From contig JANJTB010000029.1 of NCBI GenBank assembly GCA_024711295.1, forward strand, positions 1 to 64,000: a DNA stretch of 64,000 nt, given 5' to 3'. The position numbers were made by a program, and so were the translations under genes. Under the pieces are notes generated by a model. The model worked only from the letters and a program-made list of their open reading frames with translations, ran no database searches and was not told the origin of the DNA. This DNA comes from a bacterium. GTDB taxonomy: Bacteria; Bacteroidota; Ignavibacteria; Kapaibacteriales; UBA2268. Shown here piece after piece: positions 19,202 through 29,227 of this stretch; position 1 is the first letter of the stretch, and every line of letters starts with the position of its first letter.

Positions 19202-20494
19202 TTAAATTAATTCACCTAATACATAATCTCCCAAAGTAGAAGTAATTCTCACTCTGTGAAAGTCTTTTTTTAAATTTGAATTTGCACTAAATTTCACACG
19301 AACATAATTTTCAGACCAACTTTTCCAAGTATTATCTTCACTATTGTAGGTCTCAGGTATTACTGTCAAAACTCTTCCGAGTTGTTGTCCATAGAAAGCT
19401 TTTTGTTTTTTGACAGATAAATCTCTTAGCAATTGAGTGCGTTCTTTTCTAATATTTACAGGAACCGGATTAGGGTATTCAACTGCAGGTGTATTGTCCC
19501 TTTCGGAATATGTAAAGACGTGTAAATACGAGACCGGTAAGCTTTCAAGTAATGAGTATGTTTCAAGAAAATGTTCATTGGTTTCTCCTGGGAAACCTAC
19601 TATTACATCAACACCTATTCCGCAATGGGGTATTTTGCTTTTAATATTGTTGATAAGCTCAGCATAATAATCAGCTTTGTACCTTCTTCTCATTTTTTTT
19701 AAAATTTCGGGTGACCCGCTCTGTAAAGGGATATGAAAATGTGGGCAAAGATTTCCTTTAGAATTAGCTACGGTGTCAAGTATTTCATTATTTAAAAGAT
19801 TTGGTTCGATTGATGAAATTCTGATTCTCAAATCCATTTCTTTTGAATCAATAAGATTGACAACATCCTTAAATCTTTCACCAGTCTTAGCTTTATAATC
19901 ACCAAGATTGATTCCCGACATCACTACTTCTTTGTAACCAGATTCAATTATTTTTTCGATATTGGGAATAATTCTGTCAAAATCCATGGATCTACTGTTG
20001 CCTCTTGCATGCGGTATAGTGCAAAAGGTACAAAAGTAGTTGCAACCATCCTGAACTTTGAAAAATGCTCTTGTACGCATTTCATTGTCTGTTGTAAGAG
20101 CAGCATCAAAAGGTAAGTCATCAATACAAGATACATTTACCTGAGTTTTTTCACCACCTAAAATATCATGAATTAACGTTGGAACTCTAAATTTTTCACG
20201 CTGACCGAAAACAGCGTCAACACCATCAATTGCTGCAACTTCCTTAGGTTTGAGCTGAGCATAGCATCCCATAACACCAAGAAAAGCATTTGGTGATTGT
20301 CGCTTAGCCCGTCGAATTAATTTTCTTGCCTCTACATCAGCGTTATTAGTAACTGAGCAAGTGTTAATTACAATAATATCAGATTCCTTACCAAATTCTG
20401 TAATGCTATATCCTAATTCTTCAAACTTATCTTTCAGAACAGCTGTTTCGGCGTAGTTTACTTTGCAACCAAGTGTATGGAGTGATACACGCAT
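19202..20494 (-). CDS. mtaB: tRNA (N6-threonylcarbamoyladenosine-37-C2) methylthiotransferase
   Basis: Radical-SAM methylthiotransferase (430 residues) that converts t6A37 to ms2t6A37 in ANN-decoding tRNAs. The N-terminal UPF0004 domain has its three cluster cysteines C10, C46 and C77 (TLGCKVN, NTCSVTN, MGCYAQ). The radical-SAM cluster is C151/C155/C158 in GCNYFCTFC. The opening MRVSLHTLGCKVNYAET is characteristic of MtaB rather than MiaB or RimO. A C-terminal TRAM-like region completes the usual architecture and the length is normal for the family. It is the first gene of a four-gene minus-strand run that ends with the EEP lipoprotein. Confidence 0.95.
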   Translation of the reverse strand: MRVSLHTLGCKVNYAETAVLKDKFEELGYSITEFGKESDIIVINTCSVTNNADVEARKLIRRAKRQSPNAFLGVMGCYAQLKPKEVAAIDGVDAVFGQREKFRVPTLIHDILGGEKTQVNVSCIDDLPFDAALTTDNEMRTRAFFKVQDGCNYFCTFCTIPHARGNSRSMDFDRIIPNIEKIIESGYKEVVMSGINLGDYKAKTGERFKDVVNLIDSKEMDLRIRISSIEPNLLNNEILDTVANSKGNLCPHFHIPLQSGSPEILKKMRRRYKADYYAELINNIKSKIPHCGIGVDVIVGFPGETNEHFLETYSLLESLPVSYLHVFTYSERDNTPAVEYPNPVPVNIRKERTQLLRDLSVKKQKAFYGQQLGRVLTVIPETYNSEDNTWKSWSENYVRVKFSANSNLKKDFHRVRITSTLGDYVLGELI

Positions 20495-20594
20495 CTATAA
20501 TATAACCTAAAATTTTCGGGATAATAAAGTTAATTATAGACGATAAATCAATAGTTTTAAGATATCAATGATGAATAATAATTAAAGTACCATA

Positions 20595-22823
20595 TTATCT
20601 ACCAAATTTTGTTTTTAAGTCATTAACGGAGAAGTTGTTTGAAACTTCCTTTGATACTTTTTTGTTGCCCGTGTTTTTCTTCATCGACAATTGAATTCTC
20701 TTGAGTTTTACATCTACCTCAAGTACTCTGACGTTAACCAATTGACCTACTTTTACAATTTTGGTAGGATCTTTGACAAAAGTGTCTGACATTTCGGAAA
20801 TATGTACAAGACCATCTTGATGCACTCCTACATCAACAAAACATCCAAAGTTTGTGATATTTGTTACGACACCTTCAAGTTCCATGCCTTGTTTGAGGTG
20901 ACTTATTTCGGTTATTCCTTCTTTGAAGCTCGCATATTTGAATTCTTCTCTTGGGTCCCTTCCAGGTTTTTCCAATTCTTTGATTATATCATTAAGAGTA
21001 AGTTCTCCAATCTTATCATCAATATATTTCGATAAATCAATTTCTTTGACCTTATCTCTGAATGTAGTAATATTGTTCAGGTCTAAATTAAAATCTTCAG
21101 CAATTTTTTCAACCACATAATAACTTTCTGGATGAACGGCAGTGTTATCTAGAGGATTAATACCATTTCTTATTCTTAAGAATCCGGCAGCCTGCTCAAA
21201 TGTCATAGGACCGAGTTTGGATATTTTCAATAATTCTTTTCTACTTCTGAAAGCACCATTTTCATTTCTAAAATTAACAATATTTTCAGCGATTTTTTCA
21301 GATAGCCCTGCAACATAGGTTAAAAGTTCCTTTGATGCAGTATTCAGATCAACACCTACAAAATTTACACAACTTTCTACTGTTTCTTCAAGCTTTCTTT
21401 TGAGCAATTTCTGGTCAACATCGTGTTGATATTGCCCTACTCCTATTGATTTGGGGTCAATTTTTACAAGTTCTGCCAACGGATCCTGCAATCTTCTTCC
21501 AATTGAAATAGCCCCCCTAACGGTTAAATCTAAATTTGGAAACTCATTTGCTGCAATTTCACTGGCAGAATATATAGAAGCACCTGACTCATTTACAATT
21601 ACTTTAATTACTTTCTTTGATGCATTTTTCAATACATTGCTAACAAACTCATCTGTTTCTCTTCCGGCTGTACCATTACCAATAGCAATCAGCTCCACAT
21701 CATACTTCTCTAATCTTGAAATCAAGTAATCAGCTGCTTGTTTCTTTTCATAATCAGAATTATGGGGGAAAATTGTCTTGTACTCAATAAATTTCCCGGT
21801 TCCATCTAATACCACAACTTTACAACCTGTTCTAAATCCTGGATCAATTCCGATTGTAGGTTTCATTCCTGCAGGTGATGACAATAATATTTGTCTAAGA
21901 TTTGACTCAAAAACTTTAATTGATTCAATATCAGAAAACTCCTTTTTCTCCAACCTTACTTCACCTATCAGTGAATGTTTCATAAGTCTGTTGAACGAAT
22001 CTCTAAGGGAATTACCTAGAAACTCAATTAATTGCTTTGACGAAGTTTTAACATACATTTTTTGGAGATAATCAAAAATCAAAGTATCATCAAATTCAAG
22101 GTCTAAATTCAAGATACCTTCACTTTCACCTCTTCTTAATGCAAGCATTGCATGAGGTGTAATATCAGCCACATTCTTCTCAAATTCCCGATATGTTTCG
22201 TATTTGGTAGTTCCAACAGGAAAATCGCCTTTGATTGATGACTTAAATTTCCCTTTCTGAGAAATATACTCCCTTATATAATTTCTATAATCAGCAACTT
22301 CCGATACTTCTTCTGCAATTATATCTGAAGCACCTGCCAAAGCTTCATCAATGTTTGCTACACCTAAATCTGTGCTGACAAAACTCAAGGCAGCTTCAGT
22401 AAGATTAAATTGTAGTTCATTATTGAGATTTGCAACTTTTATCAACCCTGCCAAAGGTTCCAATCCCTTTTCTTTGGCTATAGTTGCCCGAGTTCTTCTT
22501 TTTGGTTTATATGGAAGGTATAAATCTTCTAACTCATTTTTTTGAAAACAGTTAAGAATTTTAGCCTTTAGTTCATCCGTAAGCTTACCTTGTTCCTCTA
22601 TAGATTGTAAAATTGTTTTTTTTCTACTCTCTAATTCAGTAAGATAATCAAATCTGTCAAAAATGTTCCTTAGCTGTACTTCGTCAAGGTTTCCTGTTGC
22701 TTCTTTACGATACCTTGCAATGAAGGGAACTGTACCACCTTCATCTCTTAGTTTTAGAGAACTTTGAACCTGCGTTTTAGCAATTTTTAATTCTGTGCTT
22801 ACAAAATCTATTAATTCCATCAT
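20595..22823 (-). CDS. tex: Tex-family transcription accessory / RNA-binding protein
   Basis: Conserved nucleic-acid-binding protein of 742 residues. The order is typical: an N-terminal Tex helical region (GGTVPFIARYRKEATGNLDE), a YqgF/RNase H-like domain (TIGIDPGFRTGCKVVVLDG, about 325-430), helix-hairpin-helix motifs (GVDLNTASKELLTYVAGLS and FRSRKELLKISKLGP), and a C-terminal S1 domain (EGVVTNITNFGCFVDVGVHQDG). A short basic tail follows. The full family length is present with no truncation. It has its own 113-nt upstream gap and 100 nt to mtaB, so it may be monocistronic. Role by homology: RNA binding, transcription and ribonucleoprotein quality control. Confidence 0.95.
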   Translation of the reverse strand: MMELIDFVSTELKIAKTQVQSSLKLRDEGGTVPFIARYRKEATGNLDEVQLRNIFDRFDYLTELESRKKTILQSIEEQGKLTDELKAKILNCFQKNELEDLYLPYKPKRRTRATIAKEKGLEPLAGLIKVANLNNELQFNLTEAALSFVSTDLGVANIDEALAGASDIIAEEVSEVADYRNYIREYISQKGKFKSSIKGDFPVGTTKYETYREFEKNVADITPHAMLALRRGESEGILNLDLEFDDTLIFDYLQKMYVKTSSKQLIEFLGNSLRDSFNRLMKHSLIGEVRLEKKEFSDIESIKVFESNLRQILLSSPAGMKPTIGIDPGFRTGCKVVVLDGTGKFIEYKTIFPHNSDYEKKQAADYLISRLEKYDVELIAIGNGTAGRETDEFVSNVLKNASKKVIKVIVNESGASIYSASEIAANEFPNLDLTVRGAISIGRRLQDPLAELVKIDPKSIGVGQYQHDVDQKLLKRKLEETVESCVNFVGVDLNTASKELLTYVAGLSEKIAENIVNFRNENGAFRSRKELLKISKLGPMTFEQAAGFLRIRNGINPLDNTAVHPESYYVVEKIAEDFNLDLNNITTFRDKVKEIDLSKYIDDKIGELTLNDIIKELEKPGRDPREEFKYASFKEGITEISHLKQGMELEGVVTNITNFGCFVDVGVHQDGLVHISEMSDTFVKDPTKIVKVGQLVNVRVLEVDVKLKRIQLSMKKNTGNKKVSKEVSNNFSVNDLKTKFGR

Positions 22824-22936
22824 TTTCTAATTCATATTTTAATAAAGACTTCAAATATAAGCAAGATTAAGTACTCTGCAGACATAATTATTCGAAATAA
22901 TTATCAACAAATTCTCAACAGTTGAATAAATTGTAG

Positions 22937-23773
22937 CTATTCTTTTGAATTATAGATAAAGCAATTAGGAAACATTTTATTTAACTCTTTGGTTTCAATT
23001 AACTTTGGAAACAATGCAAATACTGTAGAGCCACTCCCTGACATTAAAGCAAAATCAGCACCCAAGTAATATAATTTTGTCTTGATATCAGCGATTTCAG
23101 GATATAGCTTAAATATTGTCGGTTCGAAATCATTAATCAGATAATCTTTAAATAAACTAGTATTAAATTTTTCTAATGTTTGTTTAAAATCAATTGCAGA
23201 TTTTTCTTCAAATCCACGCTCTAGTGATTTATAAGCAAAAGGGGTTGAAACATGAATCCCAGGGTTTACTAATACAATATTATTGTTTAGAATAAAATCA
23301 AATGGTGTGATTATGTCCCCTCTTCCTGTTCCCAATGCAGACTGACATCCTGCAGCAAAAAAAGCACAATCTGAACCTATGATTGACGCTAATTGAATTA
23401 TTTCATTAGTACTTAATTTCATATCGTATAAATAATTTAATGCAATTATAGTTGTCGCAGCATCAGAGCTTCCTCCACCCAAACCTGCACCTACAGGTAT
23501 TCTCTTATTGACCACAACCTTGAAACCTGTCTGAATATTTTTGTAATCCAGAACCAACTTACCTGCTTTGTAAATTAAATTTTCTTTCTGAGGAATCTCT
23601 AATGGTATATCAGCTTCGATAATAATATCTTCAGACATAGAAAATTCCATTTCGTCACATAAATTTATTCTGTAAAATACAGTATTTATATTGTGATAAC
23701 CGTCATTTCGTTTATTCAATACTTGCAAACCCAAATTTATTTTTGAGTAAGCAAAATATTTAGTTATATTCAT
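22937..23773 (-). CDS. ispE: 4-diphosphocytidyl-2-C-methyl-D-erythritol kinase
   Basis: GHMP-superfamily kinase (278 residues) that phosphorylates CDP-ME in the MEP pathway to isopentenyl diphosphate. The N-terminal substrate region AYSKINLGLQVLNKRNDGYHNI and the ATP-binding loop PVGAGLGGGSSDAATT are diagnostic. The GHMP C-terminal motif LMSGSGSTVFALF is intact. It is transcribed divergently from the polyprenol-kinase-like gene at 23826, with only 52 nt between starts, so the two promoters must lie close together or overlap. Supplying isoprenoid precursors fits the CrtI-like gene elsewhere in the window. Confidence 0.95.
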   Translation of the reverse strand: MNITKYFAYSKINLGLQVLNKRNDGYHNINTVFYRINLCDEMEFSMSEDIIIEADIPLEIPQKENLIYKAGKLVLDYKNIQTGFKVVVNKRIPVGAGLGGGSSDAATTIIALNYLYDMKLSTNEIIQLASIIGSDCAFFAAGCQSALGTGRGDIITPFDFILNNNIVLVNPGIHVSTPFAYKSLERGFEEKSAIDFKQTLEKFNTSLFKDYLINDFEPTIFKLYPEIADIKTKLYYLGADFALMSGSGSTVFALFPKLIETKELNKMFPNCFIYNSKE

Positions 23774-23825
23774 ATTTACTTTATTTCCATATTTTGAAAA
23801 TTATTTATCAAAAATACAAAAGATT

Positions 23826-24569
23826 ATGCAATCAAGCTCTATGAATGAGGAAATACTATCAACTAACGCCATAAATATTAAAGATTCTGAGCAAAAGGAA
23901 AAGAAAAAAAAGAAGAAAAAGGATATATCATATTCACAGGAAATTCTTCGAAAGACTATTCATTTGTTATCGCTTAACATACCAATAGTTTATATATTTG
24001 TATCCGACAAACTTGCACTTTCAATTCTGATACCAATGGCATTAATTGCAGTTATTCTGGATTTACTCAGTAGAAAAGGAGTTCCATGGGCAGAAAAACT
24101 TATTTACGGCTACTTTGGCTCGATGCTAAGAAAACACGAAACAAAAAAAAGGAAAAAAATTATTCTTAACGGAGCAAGTTGGGTGCTTATAAGTGCGGTT
24201 TTAACAGTTTTACTTTTCCCTAAAGTAATTGCAATCGTAAGTTTTATAATCCTAATCATTTCGGATATTGCTGCTGCCCTTATTGGTAGAAAATGGGGAC
24301 GTACAAAATTAGGAAAAAAATCTTTGGAAGGTACTTTAGCTTTCATAGTTTCAGGGATTATAGTAGTAGTCATCATTGGAATTATTTTTAATGGTAATTA
24401 CATTTATTACATAGCCGGCATTTTAGGTGCTGTAGTTGGTGGTATTGCTGAATTAAATGCCAAGACTCTTAAAATTGATGATAATTTAGGCATTCCACTG
24501 GGTGTGGGAATAGTAATGCTTGCATTTGCAAAACTTTGGAGTGACTCATTCCTTTTTATGATGCAATGA
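23826..24569 (+). CDS. Polyprenol/diacylglycerol kinase-like integral membrane protein
   Basis: Membrane protein of 247 residues. A highly basic cytosolic N-terminus (KEKKKKKKKD) is followed by about six or seven hydrophobic helices. The motif ISDIAAALIGRKWGRTK...KKSLEGTLAF is the hallmark of the SEC59/VTE5/dolichol-kinase-like group within the CDP-alcohol cytidylyltransferase-related families. Members use CTP to phosphorylate polyprenols, phytol or diacylglycerol. The specific lipid is unknown; divergence from ispE is compatible with isoprenoid chemistry. It overlaps the following peptidase gene by 4 nt (ATGA at 24566-24569), implying translational coupling. Confidence 0.75.
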   Translation: MQSSSMNEEILSTNAINIKDSEQKEKKKKKKKDISYSQEILRKTIHLLSLNIPIVYIFVSDKLALSILIPMALIAVILDLLSRKGVPWAEKLIYGYFGSMLRKHETKKRKKIILNGASWVLISAVLTVLLFPKVIAIVSFIILIISDIAAALIGRKWGRTKLGKKSLEGTLAFIVSGIIVVVIIGIIFNGNYIYYIAGILGAVVGGIAELNAKTLKIDDNLGIPLGVGIVMLAFAKLWSDSFLFMMQ

Positions 24570-26908
24570 AAGTAAGTAAATCAATAATAAATCTATATAT
24601 TTATTTAACGCTTATTGTAATAGAACTCAGCTTTGGTTTTGGTTCATTAATAGTTTGCGAAGCAAAGACTCCTTTTTTCCTAATTAAAGCAGAAATTGAT
24701 ATTAATCATCCAGCAAGGGATTTTATCATAAAAAATTATGATATTCAAAGGTCGACTGACAATTATATCGAGATAATTAGCACCAAAGAAGAAATCGAAT
24801 TATTAACCAAAGAAGAAATTCCTTTCAAAATTATTAATGATGATTTAGAAAAATATTTCTCTAAAAGATTAAATTCTGAAAATTCTTTTGATGTTTTACA
24901 AAGTTCAAAATATTTTAAGCCTGGAACAATGAATGGCTACTTTCGACTAAATGAGATTTACCAAAATTTCGATAGTATGAAATCTCTTTATCCAGAATTC
25001 ATAATGATAGACACCATAGGATATTCTTTAGAGAATTTACCTATAATTGTTTATACAATTGGAAAGCTCCATAGTGATGCACCTGAATCATTAATAATGT
25101 CTTATTCACATGCAAGAGAAGCAGGAACTCCTTTTTCTATTATATACTTTTTATGGGATTTATTCGAAAGGTATGAAACCGGAGATGACGTTGCAACTAC
25201 TATATTGAAGGATAGGAAAACATATATTTTACCCGTTCAAAATCCGGATGGAGTTATGTTTAATGATACATCAAATCCAAATGGTGGAGGAATGTGGCGG
25301 AAAAACAGGCGAGGAGATGGCAATGGTGTTTACGGTGTAGATCTAAATAGAAACTTTGGACCTATGGAATCATGGGATGCACCTAATGGTGCTTCATCTT
25401 TAAACAAAAACTCGAGTACATACAGAGGAGAGTTCCCTTTTTCGGAACCTGAAAACATTGCTCTAAAAAACTTTGTTGAAAGCAAAAACATTAATATATC
25501 TGTAAATTTACATTCTTATGGAAATATCGCCACTCATCCAATAGGTTACAAAGAAATAAATCCGTCTGACTCTGTATGGTACAGAGCATTCCTTGAGGAT
25601 AACTTTAAGAATAGTCTTTATACTTACGACAACATAAGTCAAATACTTTATCCCGTTAGAGGCCTCCTTGATGACTTTTTATATACTGGAAATGATAAGT
25701 TCAAACCTATAAAATCAATTTTAGTAGAAATTGGTAGCGGATTTTACTCGTTTTGGCCACCTTATGATGTTATGATTGAATATGCTTACAAAAATCGAAA
25801 GTTACTCGAAAACGCTATATTATCTTCTGCTAAAAATATCACTGTTTCAAACAAGGATGCAATTAAAAAAGATGGTAAGTTTTTTTTGAAGTTTGAAATT
25901 CAAAATATTGGTTCGAATAGCATTCAAAATGCAAAAGTTAACATTAAAAATGACTCCGAAAATTTGCTGTTAGTAGATAACTTGTTCGTGATTGACAATA
26001 TAAATGTTGGAGAGAAAAAAGAATTATTATTCGAATATATACCTGTAGGTATTAAAAATGGGAGTTTTGAATTATTTTCTGTTTTGATTGACATAGGGTA
26101 TAATAAAGAATTCAAAGAGAACATAAAGTTGTATGAATATGAGCAAATTGCCTTACTGGATGATCTCAACATTTCAAATTGGAGACTTGATAATTCCTGG
26201 AGCATTTTTAACATTAACAACCAGAAATGCTTGGTAACAAATATAGATAGTCTTTATGATAATCAACTTAATAGTAATGCATCTTACAAATTGTCAGGTT
26301 TATCAGGTACAATTAATTCATCAACACTAGTGTTTGAACATTCATATAAAATCGAAACTGAATATGATATTGGCTCAGTCTGGATATCTGATTCTGAAGG
26401 TAATTTGACAAACCCAACCATAGGTGATTACCTTACACCATGCTCCAACATACCACTTTCTGCTCAGATTGGAGAATTTTACGGTTTTTCAGGCCATATA
26501 CCTGATTACAAAAGTCAGATGATTCACTTCCCAAGTAATTCTAATATTAATGAAATTGCCTTTAATTTTCGTTCGGACAAAGCTACACAGCGTTCAGGTT
26601 GGAAAATAAGAAATTTAAACCTAAGATTATACAAAGATATTGATACGAAAGTAAATGATTTAAAACTTCCAGCAAATTTTACCGCCACAATAAAAAATGA
26701 TGAATTGATCATAAATTCGTCTCTTAACTTTTTAAATGCTGAAATTTTGGTTTTTAATTATTTGGGAGAAAAAATTTATTATTCTCAATCCAATATCACA
26801 GTTGGAGAAAATAATTTTGAACTTCCCGGAATTGCTCAAGGATTCTACTATATTATTTGCAACAATCATTTTACAACCCGACTAATGAAAGTTATTTACA
26901 ATTATTAA
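24566..26908 (+). CDS. Secreted M14 zinc carboxypeptidase with type IX sorting domain
   Basis: Exported metallopeptidase of 780 residues. After a hydrophobic leader and a pro-region, the M14 domain (about 115-420) shows zinc ligands H182 and E185 in HAREAG and H316 in NLHSYG, the substrate-binding stretch GVDLNRNFG, and the catalytic Glu388 in LVEIGSGF. The remainder is a CARDB-like linker (NIGSNSIQNAKVNI), a beta-rich domain and a short C-terminal sorting domain (ILVFNYLGEKIYYSQ ... QGFYYIICNNH). Family members remove C-terminal residues from peptides. The start overlaps the upstream gene by 4 nt. Confidence 0.9.
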   Translation: MKVSKSIINLYIYLTLIVIELSFGFGSLIVCEAKTPFFLIKAEIDINHPARDFIIKNYDIQRSTDNYIEIISTKEEIELLTKEEIPFKIINDDLEKYFSKRLNSENSFDVLQSSKYFKPGTMNGYFRLNEIYQNFDSMKSLYPEFIMIDTIGYSLENLPIIVYTIGKLHSDAPESLIMSYSHAREAGTPFSIIYFLWDLFERYETGDDVATTILKDRKTYILPVQNPDGVMFNDTSNPNGGGMWRKNRRGDGNGVYGVDLNRNFGPMESWDAPNGASSLNKNSSTYRGEFPFSEPENIALKNFVESKNINISVNLHSYGNIATHPIGYKEINPSDSVWYRAFLEDNFKNSLYTYDNISQILYPVRGLLDDFLYTGNDKFKPIKSILVEIGSGFYSFWPPYDVMIEYAYKNRKLLENAILSSAKNITVSNKDAIKKDGKFFLKFEIQNIGSNSIQNAKVNIKNDSENLLLVDNLFVIDNINVGEKKELLFEYIPVGIKNGSFELFSVLIDIGYNKEFKENIKLYEYEQIALLDDLNISNWRLDNSWSIFNINNQKCLVTNIDSLYDNQLNSNASYKLSGLSGTINSSTLVFEHSYKIETEYDIGSVWISDSEGNLTNPTIGDYLTPCSNIPLSAQIGEFYGFSGHIPDYKSQMIHFPSNSNINEIAFNFRSDKATQRSGWKIRNLNLRLYKDIDTKVNDLKLPANFTATIKNDELIINSSLNFLNAEILVFNYLGEKIYYSQSNITVGENNFELPGIAQGFYYIICNNHFTTRLMKVIYNY

Positions 26909-27068
26909 TCGGATTATCTATAATTCTCTTTAAATATATTCACAATTTTCAATAATATTAAAAGTCTATACTTTCCATTAGTATTTACAAGTTGTATATT
27001 ATGTAATAATTTGGCTTAATTATTGATTACCATTCATAAGTTATTCACACAAATTTCGGTCTGTTAAT

Positions 27069-27602
27069 ATGGAAATATTGGATTACTACAAAATGACAAA
27101 AGAGAAGCATATCTTGCTTTCTTTTAAAGGTGCTTTAAGTCAAGAAATACTTGTCGAAATGGGCAATCTCATAAAAAGCCATTTAAGTTTAAGTAAAAAA
27201 ATAAAAAAGATATTCTCTGTTTTTGTAGAATTATCCCAAAATATAATGCATTACTCCTCCGAAAAAGAAATCGTCAATGATAAGGAGGTCGGAGTTGGAA
27301 TTATTTTGTTTGTTGACTCAGCAGACCATTTTTTGATTTTATCCGGTAATCTGATTGAAAAAAATAAAGTTGATTCGATTAAAAAAAGAATTAATCATAT
27401 CAAGTCTCTGAATCCTGAAGAATTAAAAGAAATTTACAATGAACAGATTCGAAACCAAAGAGATCCAAACAGCAAAGGAGCAGGTTTGGGTTTTATTGAC
27501 ATTTGCAGAAAATCCAACAGTAATATTGATTACGAATTTTATCCAATTGACTCCAAAAATTCATTTTTCTCATTTATCGTAAAGATTGCAAAGGAAGACT
27601 AA
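27069..27602 (+). CDS. siaB: SiaB-type protein kinase (DUF6272)
   Basis: Cytosolic kinase-like protein of 177 residues with the GHKL-type ATP-binding pattern: an N-box with E54 and N58 in VELSQNIMHYSSE and a glycine-rich loop in SKGAGLGFIDI. This matches the SiaB family, whose Pseudomonas aeruginosa member phosphorylates the small protein SiaC on a threonine. Its next-door partner at 27605 is a SiaC homolog, separated by 2 nt, and a PP2C phosphatase follows, so the kinase/substrate/phosphatase order strongly supports the call. It begins a new transcription unit after a 160-nt gap. No diguanylate cyclase (SiaD) lies nearby. Confidence 0.87.
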   Translation: MEILDYYKMTKEKHILLSFKGALSQEILVEMGNLIKSHLSLSKKIKKIFSVFVELSQNIMHYSSEKEIVNDKEVGVGIILFVDSADHFLILSGNLIEKNKVDSIKKRINHIKSLNPEELKEIYNEQIRNQRDPNSKGAGLGFIDICRKSNSNIDYEFYPIDSKNSFFSFIVKIAKED

Positions 27603-27604
27603 TT

Positions 27605-27982
27605 ATGAATAACCTTATAATTGAAGGGACAAAATCAACACCCAGCATAAATTTTGACTATAATACGGGTCATTTATCAATTGCAGGCGAATCTTTCCCC
27701 GAAAATTTTTCTTTATTCTATGAAGTAATAATCAACTGGCTTGACAAATACATTAGTGAAAGCAAACCTATACAATTCGACTTCAGGTTTGTTTATTTCA
27801 ACACAAGTTCATCAAAAGCAATACTCGACATAATAGAAAAACTTGATAATTATCACAAATCCGGAGGAGATGTTGTTTTAAACTGGTATTATGAAATTGA
27901 TGATGAAGATATCTATGAAAGTGGCTTGGAATTTACAGAGAATTTAACCCTTAAATGTGATTTAATTGAGTACAATGGTTGA
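27605..27982 (+). CDS. siaC: SiaC-type regulatory phosphoprotein (DUF1987)
   Basis: Small cytosolic switch protein of 125 residues. It has the DUF1987 pattern TPSINFDYNTGHLSIAGES followed by RFVYFNTSSSKAILDI. T67 in the NTSS motif corresponds in position to the phosphorylated threonine of P. aeruginosa SiaC. In the known system SiaB phosphorylates and the PP2C enzyme SiaA dephosphorylates SiaC, and the unphosphorylated form binds and activates a diguanylate cyclase. Here the output partner is not in the window. The gene sits 2 nt after the kinase gene and overlaps the phosphatase start by 8 nt, which predicts coupled translation. Confidence 0.88.
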   Translation: MNNLIIEGTKSTPSINFDYNTGHLSIAGESFPENFSLFYEVIINWLDKYISESKPIQFDFRFVYFNTSSSKAILDIIEKLDNYHKSGGDVVLNWYYEIDDEDIYESGLEFTENLTLKCDLIEYNG

Positions 27983-29015
27983 TGTAAATAATCTCAACAA
28001 CAACGAAAGAATTTTTCTGCGTGAATTTATAGCTTATAACAAATCACGAGAAATAATGAATTCTGATGAACCAGACAAATTAAAGAGTGCTCTCTCGGAC
28101 TTGTCTGATGAGTATTTACATCTATTAAAACAAGCTGTCAAGTTGGTTAAGGTTTCTGATTCCAATCAATTAAAATTAAGAAATGCTCAATCAGTATTAA
28201 AAGAGCAAAGTGAAAAAATTGAAGCTCAAAATTCTGAATTACTTAAATCAAACCAAGAAAAAGAAGAAACATTAAAGAAACTTAATAATGAGTTATCAAA
28301 AGCAGCATCTTATGTTAAATCCTTGTTACCCAAACCATTAAAAAATCATAAATCGGGTTTAAATATATGTTGGAAATTTGAACCATCATCAAAACTTGGT
28401 GGTGATTTATTTGGCTATAAATTTTTTGACGAAAAGCATGTCATATTCTATTTGTTTGATGTTAGTGGGCATGGAATCGGACCTGCATTATATTCGGTAT
28501 CTGTATGTAATGCAATCAATGACGGAAATATCCTTCAGGTAGATTTCCTTAGCCCGGCAAGCGTATTTAGAGGTCTGAACAAAGTTTTCGATATGCGTAA
28601 GCACAATGACCTTTATTTTACAATTTGGTATGGAGTATATAATTTAGAGTCTAAAAAATTAAGGTATGCTTCAGCAGGTCACCCTCCTGCCATTTTGCTA
28701 TCAAAACATAATAACAAAAAACTTCCTCCCGCTGATAATTTTTTTATTGGTGGTCTCCCCAACTATAATTTTGAAGAAATGTCCATCAAACTTGACAAAG
28801 GAGATGTAATATATCTTTTTTCGGATGGTGCATATGAAATTAGAACAAATGATACGGAGTACTTTACTCTGCAAGAGCTTGAAACTCTTATCAATACCTA
28901 CGATGGAAATGATAATATTCTTGATATTATATATAATCACCTCAAACTAATCTCATACGAACTACCAGACTCATCACTTGAAGATGATTTTTCGATGATG
29001 AGAATCCAATTTTAA
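27975..29015 (+). CDS. Soluble SpoIIE/PP2C-type phosphatase (SiaA/RsbU-like)
   Basis: Protein phosphatase of 346 residues. A helical, coiled-coil N-terminus (about 50-110, rich in Glu/Lys/Gln) is followed by a PP2C SpoIIE domain with the metal-binding motifs KLGGDLFG, FDVSGHGIGPA, FSDGAYEI and LEDDFSMM. By position it is the likely dephosphorylating partner of the SiaC homolog. Unlike SiaA it has no transmembrane or HAMP segment. ATG 27975 is preferred to TTG 27966; it overlaps the siaC-like stop codon region by 8 nt. Its activity on SiaC, rather than on an anti-sigma antagonist, is inferred from gene order. Confidence 0.85.
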   Translation: MVDVNNLNNNERIFLREFIAYNKSREIMNSDEPDKLKSALSDLSDEYLHLLKQAVKLVKVSDSNQLKLRNAQSVLKEQSEKIEAQNSELLKSNQEKEETLKKLNNELSKAASYVKSLLPKPLKNHKSGLNICWKFEPSSKLGGDLFGYKFFDEKHVIFYLFDVSGHGIGPALYSVSVCNAINDGNILQVDFLSPASVFRGLNKVFDMRKHNDLYFTIWYGVYNLESKKLRYASAGHPPAILLSKHNNKKLPPADNFFIGGLPNYNFEEMSIKLDKGDVIYLFSDGAYEIRTNDTEYFTLQELETLINTYDGNDNILDIIYNHLKLISYELPDSSLEDDFSMMRIQF

Positions 29016-29227
29016 TTATCTACATTTTGTTATGATAAACTTTGATATTTTTTTAGTTTAGGTATGAATAAATAAATATTTAATAAACTAAAAAATATAT
29101 TTTGGTTTTTTGAAATAATATAGTTATTTTTAATGGTAACTATTTTATAATTAAACTAATTACTATTTGTTCACAGAAATACTTAGTAATTACTTATGTT
29201 ATAAATTACAGAATAATTAGGGCAATT

